A stretch of DNA of 10,392 nucleotides from JBEKTY01 sp049515555. GTDB taxonomy: Bacteria; Planctomycetota; Planctomycetia; Pirellulales; Thermoguttaceae. A program made the translations under genes and the position numbers. The notes below the pieces were generated by a model. That model worked only from the letters and a program-made list of their open reading frames with translations, did not search any database and was not told where the DNA came from. Location: NCBI GenBank assembly GCA_049515555.1, contig JBEKTY010000228.1:1-10392 (forward strand), read 5' to 3'. This document shows, piece after piece, positions 5,991 through 10,392 of the stretch; the first letter of the stretch is position 1, and every line of letters begins with the position of its first letter.

Positions 5991-8900
5991 GCCGGTCGGG
6001 CAGCAGGCCCTTGATGCGATCCAGCCAGCCGACGGGTTGCGGCGGGGCGGGCGGGGGCCGGTTGTCCTCGGGCCGGGCGGCCAGGGCGGGCGGCACGGCC
6101 GGGGCCGGCACGCTTTCGGTCAGCAGCCGCGGCCAGTAGCCTTCCAGCAGCCGCAAGCAGTCACCCACCTGGCCGTTTTGCAGATCGACCCCGGCCAGCG
6201 TGATGAGCTTGCACAGGGCCCGCACCTCGGTTTCGCTGAAGGCCAGGTCGAACAGTTGCACGTCGTCGATCCACACCTCGCCGGGGCCCATCAGGTCGAA
6301 GCGGACCCGCAGCGGCGAGAGCCCTTCCAGCGGCAGGTCGTCGACCTGGAAGATGAATTGGCCCCAGCGGGCGCCGATGGGGAAGGCGGGCTGGCCGGCC
6401 GCCGTCGGCCGGCCGATGGCGGCGAAGCGGTAGTAATCCCGCCCGGACATCTTGCCTTCGATCGCCAGCCGCAGCACCGGCTGCCGCTGGGGATCGGCCA
6501 GCCGCACCCAGGCGGACATCGAGATGCGGCCCGTCGTAGGCGGATCGAAGGGTCGGCTGACCAGGCAGGCGATGGGGCCGTCGCTGGAGATCCTGGCCGA
6601 CTGCCGGCCGTCGTGATGCTCGGCGGGGTCGGTTTGAATCTTCACGCTCAGTCGTTTCGAGATGGACCAGCCGGGGACGGGCTCGGCGGCGGTGGCGGGC
6701 CGCTCGAAGCCCGGGTTCTCCAGCACGCCCAGCGGCGGCGGGAAGCGGAGGGCCGCGGCCCGGGCGCCCAACTGTTTGATCCGCTGTTCGAGCGCCGGTT
6801 CCACGCCGGCGGGCAGCGGGACCTCCGGCCGCGACAGTTTCACGCCCGGCTCGGAGAACTCGATCGCCACCAGGTCGTAGGGCGCCAGGTCGACGCTCCA
6901 GGCGCTCCCGTCGGGGCCGGGCCGCAGCGGGGCCACCTGCCGGTTGCCCGTCAGCTCCCGCAACACGCAGTTGGCCGATGCCTCGACCCGCACTTGGGCC
7001 GTGACCGGGAAGGGGGCGTCGTTGGCCGCATAGGCATAGGTGCGGTCCTGGAAGCTGGCGTAGCGGAAGGTGACCGGCTGGGCCGGGCCCGCGCGGCCGT
7101 CGCCGACCGCGGCCAGCGGTACGGGCGGCAGCCGGCGGAAGGCGGCGGCCACCTCGCGGAGCGACTCCTCCTGACCCAGCGGCAGCAGCCAGCCGCCATC
7201 GACCAACACTTGCGAGTCGATGGCCGCCAGGCTGTGCACCAGCCGCCGGCGGTTCTCCGCTTCGGAGGGAACCGGCTGGGCCACCAGCCAGGCGAAGCTC
7301 GGGTGGAAGGGGCTCTTCGCGTCGAACGACGGAACGTGGACTTCCTGCGGCAGATGGAACAGCAGGTTGCCGGGCCGGGGCAGCCCGCGAAAATAGGCGT
7401 CGGCCTCGGGCGTCTGGCCGATTTCCAGGTCCACGGCCTGTGCGGCCAGCCGGGTTTCGGGCACGATCCGCTCGGGTCGCAGGAGGCAGATGCCGCGGTC
7501 TTCCTGGTACAGCCGGGGATCGATTCCGCACCACAGCAGGGCCTCGGTCAGCGTGGCGCGGCGCGGCAGGGTGGGCCGGAGTTGGACCCCCAGCTCGGGC
7601 CCGGCGAACATCTCGGCGCCGGCCAGGTAGAGCGGGGCCTCGGGGCGTGCCGCGGCCAGCACGGCGCGGAGTTGGAGATAGAAGCGGTGGCAGGCGGCGG
7701 CCCGCCACTGGAGCCACGGCCCGCGATGGGCCTCGGCGGCCAGGAACGCCGCCCGGGCGGCGAATCGGCCCGGCCCCTCGCCCGGCACGCTCAGCCCCGT
7801 CTCCCGCGCGAATCGCGCCATCGTGTCGTCGTCCAGACCCCAGTCGGGGCCGGGCAGTTGGGCGTACCCGTCGCCCGATAGCCGCAGGGCCAGGCCGGCG
7901 AAGGACGGATGCCGGGCATAGCGCTCGACGAGTTCCCGGACCACGTTCAGCATGGCCTCCTGGACCCGCGGGTCCAAGGTGTTGTAATAGGGGGCCAGGC
8001 CGCGGCGGGCGGCATAGGTCTTGCCCCAGGTTACGCCTTCCGGCCCGATCCAGTCCAGGCCCTGGGCCTCGGCCGGGCCGCGCCGCCGCAGCGCCTCCAA
8101 CGCCGGCAGCGGGGCGGCGAACTCGATCGACGGAATCAACCGCAACTGCTCCCGATCCAGCAGCCGCAGCAGCATCTCCAACACGTCCTTGCGGAGCGGA
8201 TCCTGGGCCGTGGCGAAGAACACGCCCGTGTCGTAACGCGGCGTCGGCTCCAGCAGCGGGCTGGGATAGATCGCGCTGCCGTCGGCGGCCACGGTCAGCA
8301 TCAGGCCGTTGTAGCCGGCGTAGCGGAGGTACTCGACCAGCCGCGTGCCGGCCTCATAGAAGGTCTTCCAATCGTCCAGGCTGCGGCCGCTCCAAGGGTC
8401 GGGGGCTTGACTGGCCGAGAAGTTTTCCGGCAACAGCGGGCGGTCCATGTAAGCGGCCAGCAGCCGCTCGGGGCCCCGGTTGGGCAGCCAAACGGTCGCC
8501 GGCAGATGCTCCCAGCCGCCCAGCACGCGGATCTTGCCATACACCGCCGGCTGCCGCTCGCGACGATTCGTCACCAAGAGCAGCGGCGTGGCGCTCCGCG
8601 GCCAGAAGACCAGGCGGTGCCGGGCCCAATGCGGTGCACGGCCGGGCAGCTCCTCGGGCACGTCCACCCCCGAGTCCAGCCCGATGGGCAGCAGGGCGCC
8701 GGCCGAGTTGGGCTCCAATACGCTGATCCCCAGCGTCTGCGGCACGTCGCTGGGATAATTCACTTCCAGCAAGTAGGGGCGGCCCGGCAGAGCGACGCTC
8801 AGCCAATACGCCTCCCAACTCACGTCGGGCGACTCGGCGTTGGGCTTCAACTGCACCAGGTCGCCCAGCGGATGGTGGATCGTCTGCACGCAGCCGTTGC

Positions 8901-10056
8901 CCAGCGGACCCTTGGGCAGCCGCGGCAGCCGGGGGATCGGCGGCAGTTTGACCTTCTCCCACCAGTGCGGATTGGCCGGATCGATCTCGAGCACCACGGC
9001 CAGGTCGCGGCCGGTCTTGCCCGGCACGGCCGGCCGGCTGTCGGCCAGCACCAGCAGTTGTACCTTGCGTTCGGCGATCGGCCGCTTCCAGTACAGCGGC
9101 GAGCGGACCGGATGCGTCCAGCTTAGGTTCTGGGCCACCGACAGGGCCACGTCGTACACGCCCTCTTGCTGCGGCAGGGTGATCTCCAGCGGCAAAGTCT
9201 CCGCCGCGCTGCCCAGATCGTAGTGCTTGGACCATAGCTCCCGCTGGTCGCGGGCCTCGAGAAGTTGGACCGTCAGCCGCAGCTTGGCGTCGGCCGGCAC
9301 GGGCAGCAGGTGCGGCGACACCTCCAGCCGCAGCGTTGCGCCCGGGGCGAAGACCATCGACTCGCCCAGCGGCCTGACGCGCAGCAGGTCGCCGGGCGTG
9401 CGGCGTACGAGCAGGCGGTTGCCCCGGCCGTCCAATTGCAGGTTGTGGAAGTCGTTGGCCAGATCGGCCAGCGGTACTTCGATCTGCCCGCCGCGCTGGG
9501 CGTCGTCGGCCGCCGTGAGCTGCACCAGCAGCTTCGCCTCCGGCGGTGCGGCCACCAGCAAGTCCACGCCGTCGTAGGCGCGGGCCGTCCGCTGGCGGAC
9601 CATCAACCGGCCCTCGTCGAGCCACATCGAGCCGGGCTCGTCGGCCTCGATCCCCAGCGGATGCGGCTCAGAGAGCGTGCCCTGGCTGACCGCAATCGTC
9701 CCTTCCCACAGCCGCTCGCTTCCCCCGCCCCAAGCCACGCGAACCTGCATGGCCGTCTCCGCGGCCCATGCACCGCCGCAGAACAGACACAACGCCACGA
9801 GAAGCGGAAGGATGAAGGATGAAGGCGGAAGGATGAAGGCGGAAGGCGGAAGGCGGAAGGCGGAAGGCGGAAGGCGGAAGGCCGGGGACTGTCCCGATTT
9901 TCGTCCGACGAAAATGGGACTGTCCCCTTTCGAGCGCGGAAGGTGGAAGACGGAGGGCGGAAGGATGGGCGCAGTCCGCCACCCTTGGGCCGCCCAGACG
10001 CGAGCGGCCCGGTTGCGACTCCCTCGCAATGTTCGCGGACTTCCTTGTCCGGCCAC
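5983..10056 (-). CDS. Giant exported protein: GH10-like (GHL10-type) barrel plus C-terminal jelly-roll module
   Basis: The 1357-codon frame opens at a GTG (10056) with no visible ribosome binding site and ends with TAG at 5983-5985. Residues 1-81 are translated repeat and hairpin DNA. A signal-peptide core follows (LPLLVALCLFCGGAWA, 83-98), with likely cleavage after A98, so the mature protein starts near 9762. The next in-frame start, GTG 9798, would leave too short a leader, so the native start appears lost. Residues 100-520 are beta-rich with two or more probable Ig or jelly-roll domains. Residues 560-980 look like a TIM barrel related to family 10-type glycoside hydrolases (GHL10): a WKTFYEAGTRLVEYLRYAGY segment (563-582), GLMLTVAADGSAIYPSP, YYNTLDPRVQEAMLNVVREL and FAGLALRLSGDGY. 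I could not assign catalytic acids. Residues 1110-1272 (VLENPGFERP, VWIDDVQLFD) resemble a CBM4/9-like galactose-binding domain. A proline-rich linker and amphipathic tail end the protein. A role in extracellular polysaccharide binding or breakdown is plausible, not proven. Confidence 0.8.
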   Translation of the reverse strand: MAGQGSPRTLRGSRNRAARVWAAQGWRTAPILPPSVFHLPRSKGDSPIFVGRKSGQSPAFRLPPSAFRLPPSAFILPPSSFILPLLVALCLFCGGAWAAETAMQVRVAWGGGSERLWEGTIAVSQGTLSEPHPLGIEADEPGSMWLDEGRLMVRQRTARAYDGVDLLVAAPPEAKLLVQLTAADDAQRGGQIEVPLADLANDFHNLQLDGRGNRLLVRRTPGDLLRVRPLGESMVFAPGATLRLEVSPHLLPVPADAKLRLTVQLLEARDQRELWSKHYDLGSAAETLPLEITLPQQEGVYDVALSVAQNLSWTHPVRSPLYWKRPIAERKVQLLVLADSRPAVPGKTGRDLAVVLEIDPANPHWWEKVKLPPIPRLPRLPKGPLGNGCVQTIHHPLGDLVQLKPNAESPDVSWEAYWLSVALPGRPYLLEVNYPSDVPQTLGISVLEPNSAGALLPIGLDSGVDVPEELPGRAPHWARHRLVFWPRSATPLLLVTNRRERQPAVYGKIRVLGGWEHLPATVWLPNRGPERLLAAYMDRPLLPENFSASQAPDPWSGRSLDDWKTFYEAGTRLVEYLRYAGYNGLMLTVAADGSAIYPSPLLEPTPRYDTGVFFATAQDPLRKDVLEMLLRLLDREQLRLIPSIEFAAPLPALEALRRRGPAEAQGLDWIGPEGVTWGKTYAARRGLAPYYNTLDPRVQEAMLNVVRELVERYARHPSFAGLALRLSGDGYAQLPGPDWGLDDDTMARFARETGLSVPGEGPGRFAARAAFLAAEAHRGPWLQWRAAACHRFYLQLRAVLAAARPEAPLYLAGAEMFAGPELGVQLRPTLPRRATLTEALLWCGIDPRLYQEDRGICLLRPERIVPETRLAAQAVDLEIGQTPEADAYFRGLPRPGNLLFHLPQEVHVPSFDAKSPFHPSFAWLVAQPVPSEAENRRRLVHSLAAIDSQVLVDGGWLLPLGQEESLREVAAAFRRLPPVPLAAVGDGRAGPAQPVTFRYASFQDRTYAYAANDAPFPVTAQVRVEASANCVLRELTGNRQVAPLRPGPDGSAWSVDLAPYDLVAIEFSEPGVKLSRPEVPLPAGVEPALEQRIKQLGARAAALRFPPPLGVLENPGFERPATAAEPVPGWSISKRLSVKIQTDPAEHHDGRQSARISSDGPIACLVSRPFDPPTTGRISMSAWVRLADPQRQPVLRLAIEGKMSGRDYYRFAAIGRPTAAGQPAFPIGARWGQFIFQVDDLPLEGLSPLRVRFDLMGPGEVWIDDVQLFDLAFSETEVRALCKLITLAGVDLQNGQVGDCLRLLEGYWPRLLTESVPAPAVPPALAARPEDNRPPPAPPQPVGWLDRIKGLLPDRLR
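9808..9884. repeat. Heptamer tandem repeat, 11 units (AAGGCGG/AAGGATG)
   Basis: Eleven consecutive 7-bp units run AAGGATG (9808), AAGGATG (9815), AAGGCGG (9822), AAGGATG (9829), six AAGGCGG (9836-9877) and AAGGCCG (9878-9884). A 7-bp unit read in one frame gives a 7-residue period; on the minus strand it encodes LPPSAFR/LPPSAFI/LPPSSFI repeats within the large ORF. The minus strand of the array contains no ATG, GTG or TTG, so no start codon can arise inside it. Confidence 0.95.
9884..9927. repeat. REP-like long hairpin with self-palindromic arms
   Basis: GGGGACTGTCCC (9884-9895) pairs with GGGACTGTCCCC (9916-9927) with one T-T mismatch. Inside it, ATTTTCG (9897-9903) pairs perfectly with CGAAAAT (9909-9915) around a 5-nt loop TCCGA. 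The whole forms a stem of about 19 pairs with one mismatch and one bulged G. Each outer arm is itself a near palindrome (GGGAC-T-GTCCC), so it could also fold as three small hairpins, a layout typical of RAYT-mobilised REP elements. It follows directly on the heptamer array and is translated on the minus strand as part of the large ORF. Confidence 0.85.
9936..9968. repeat. Degenerate purine-rich heptamer satellite
   Basis: GCGGAAGGTGGAAGACGGAG and the following GGCGGAAGGATGGG are imperfect copies of the AAGGCGG/AAGGATG units. The REP-like hairpin therefore sits inside a longer satellite that decays to its right. Confidence 0.6.
9987..10051. repeat. Cluster of three short perfect hairpins
   Basis: There are three stems in 65 bp. 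GGGCCGC (9987-9993) pairs with GCGGCCC (10004-10010); TTGCGA (10013-10018) with TCGCAA (10024-10029); CGGAC (10036-10040) with GTCCG (10047-10051). Their density is far above what flanking coding DNA shows. They lie within the first codons of the 10056 frame, which argues that this part is repeat-derived DNA rather than ancestral coding sequence. Confidence 0.65.
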
Positions 10057-10111
10057 GGCTGGGCTAGCGGGTTAACTGGTACCGGGATAGGTGCCTGGTG
10101 ATAGGGGGCAC

Positions 10112-10117
10112 ATTATA
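10112..10117 (-). promoter_or_regulatory. Consensus -10 box (TATAAT) on minus strand
   Basis: The minus strand reads TATATATAATG here, giving a perfect TATAAT in an AT-rich island within GC-rich DNA. Transcription would start near 10105, about 50 nt before the GTG at 10056, and run into the large exported-protein gene. No TTGACA-like -35 is found at 16-18 bp (AGGCGA at best). The plus-strand reading of the same AT stretch gives no better box. Confidence 0.35.
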
Positions 10118-10166
10118 TATAGGCGGCGACGAATTCGCCTACCCCAGATTACCGGAATTATGAGGA

Positions 10167-10245
10167 GGGATTGGGGATTGGGGATTAGGGATTAGGAAAG
10201 AAGGGAAGGCGGAAGGGGGAAGGGGGAAGGCGGAGGCGGGAAGGC
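10167..10245. repeat. Heptamer satellites: GGATTGG/GGATTAG array then GGAAGGC/GGAAGGG array
   Basis: Bases 10167-10196 are about four 7-bp units of GGGATT type (GGATTGG twice, then GGATTAG twice), resembling telomere-like repeats. From about 10204 to 10245 the sequence changes to GGAAGGC/GGAAGGG heptamers related to the array at 9808-9884. I see no coding potential here. Confidence 0.85.
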
Positions 10246-10313
10246 AACTGCGGCCCCCTCCGGCGGATGTTAGCCGCCGGCTATTGGTAGCTAATCCCCA
10301 ATCCCTAATCCCC
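10180..10313. repeat. 14-bp inverted GGGATT repeat pair
   Basis: GGGGATTAGGGATT at 10180-10193 is the exact reverse complement of AATCCCTAATCCCC at 10300-10313. The arms enclose the purine satellite and the hairpin at 10260-10280, so the block could extrude as a cruciform or mark the two ends of an inserted element. Confidence 0.75.
10260..10280. repeat. Small GC-rich hairpin
   Basis: CCGGCGG (10260-10266) and CCGCCGG (10274-10280) form a perfect 7-bp stem with loop ATGTTAG. It lies just beyond the stop codon (10291) of the minus-strand partial gene. It lacks a T-run, so it is at best a weak or factor-dependent terminator and may equally be another REP-like unit. Confidence 0.5.
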
Positions 10314-10392
10314 CGCCGCCCGCGTGCCAGCCGGCGATCTTCTCGGCCCGGAACGACTCGAACCGATCGGCTTCGATTGCCTCGCGGGCCCC
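10291..10392 (-). CDS. 3' end of an unidentified minus-strand gene (5' end outside window)
   Basis: The minus-strand frame is open from the window edge for 33 codons to a TAG at 10291-10293. It reads GAREAIEADRFESFRAEKIA, then GWHAGGGGLGIGD. The first 24 residues look like a normal charged helical protein C-terminus. The last nine or so are a translation of the GGGATT repeat, which also supplies the stop. No function can be assigned. It could be a chance open frame, but the Glu/Ala/Arg-rich helix-like composition and third-position GC preference favour a real gene end. Confidence 0.5.
   Translation of the reverse strand, partial: GAREAIEADRFESFRAEKIAGWHAGGGGLGIGD

Noticed and set aside
6037..7881. 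614-codon plus-strand frame opposite the large gene
   Set aside because: It is a high-GC antisense shadow: Gly/Arg/Gln/His-rich and low in hydrophobic pattern, while the minus strand shows clear domains and a signal-peptide core.
7440..9625. Long frames at 7440-8726 (+), 7909-9126 (+) and 8354-9625 (-)
   Set aside because: All are Arg/Pro/Ala-rich shadow frames of the minus-strand gene without start signals or domains.
9808..9884. CRISPR-like array
   Set aside because: Repeats are 7 bp, directly adjacent and without spacers. This is a simple satellite.

Overview
The window looks like chromosomal DNA from a GC-rich planctomycete, probably Pirellulales-like. The reasons are a DUF11-repeat surface protein, a very large secreted glycosidase-like protein, a Phd/VapC toxin-antitoxin remnant, and 7-bp satellites with REP-like hairpins of a kind I associate with planctomycete intergenic DNA. 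This assignment rests on gene style, not on a marker gene.

Layout: (1) Bases 1-1296 (+) are the 3' end of a gene for a secreted DUF11-module protein, with one recently duplicated stretch. (2) Bases 1297-1909 hold no convincing gene, but contain a perfect 13-bp-arm hairpin and a possible promoter. (3) Bases 1910-5534 (+) are a two-gene cassette, visibly less GC-rich than its flanks: a 258-aa all-helical protein with a weak HEPN-like R-x5-H motif, then a 954-aa helical, HEAT-like protein with no Walker motif. The genes overlap by 17 bp and are probably co-translated. The large protein resembles the C-terminal helical part I associate with big STAND-type conflict proteins, so a defence role is possible, but this is inference. 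(4) Bases 5677-5990 (+) are an intact Phd/YefM-type antitoxin followed at an ATGA overlap by a VapC/PIN toxin cut off after its first dozen codons. (5) Bases 5983-10056 (-) are a giant exported protein with a GH10-like barrel and a C-terminal jelly-roll module. (6) Bases 9800-10320 are dense in repeats: a heptamer array, a long REP-like hairpin and three short hairpins lie inside the 5' end of the glycosidase-like ORF and seem to have overwritten the start of its signal peptide. GGGATT heptamers in inverted orientation lie beyond it. (7) Bases 10291-10392 (-) are the last codons of an unidentified gene whose final residues and stop codon come from the GGGATT repeat.

The genes do not form one pathway. 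The window reads as two large housekeeping or surface genes with accessory DNA between them: a transferred two-gene cassette and a broken toxin-antitoxin pair. Repeat expansion has worn into the ends of the two minus-strand genes on the right. The two most interesting points are the cassette at 1910-5534 and the capture of repeat and hairpin DNA as coding sequence at 9800-10056.
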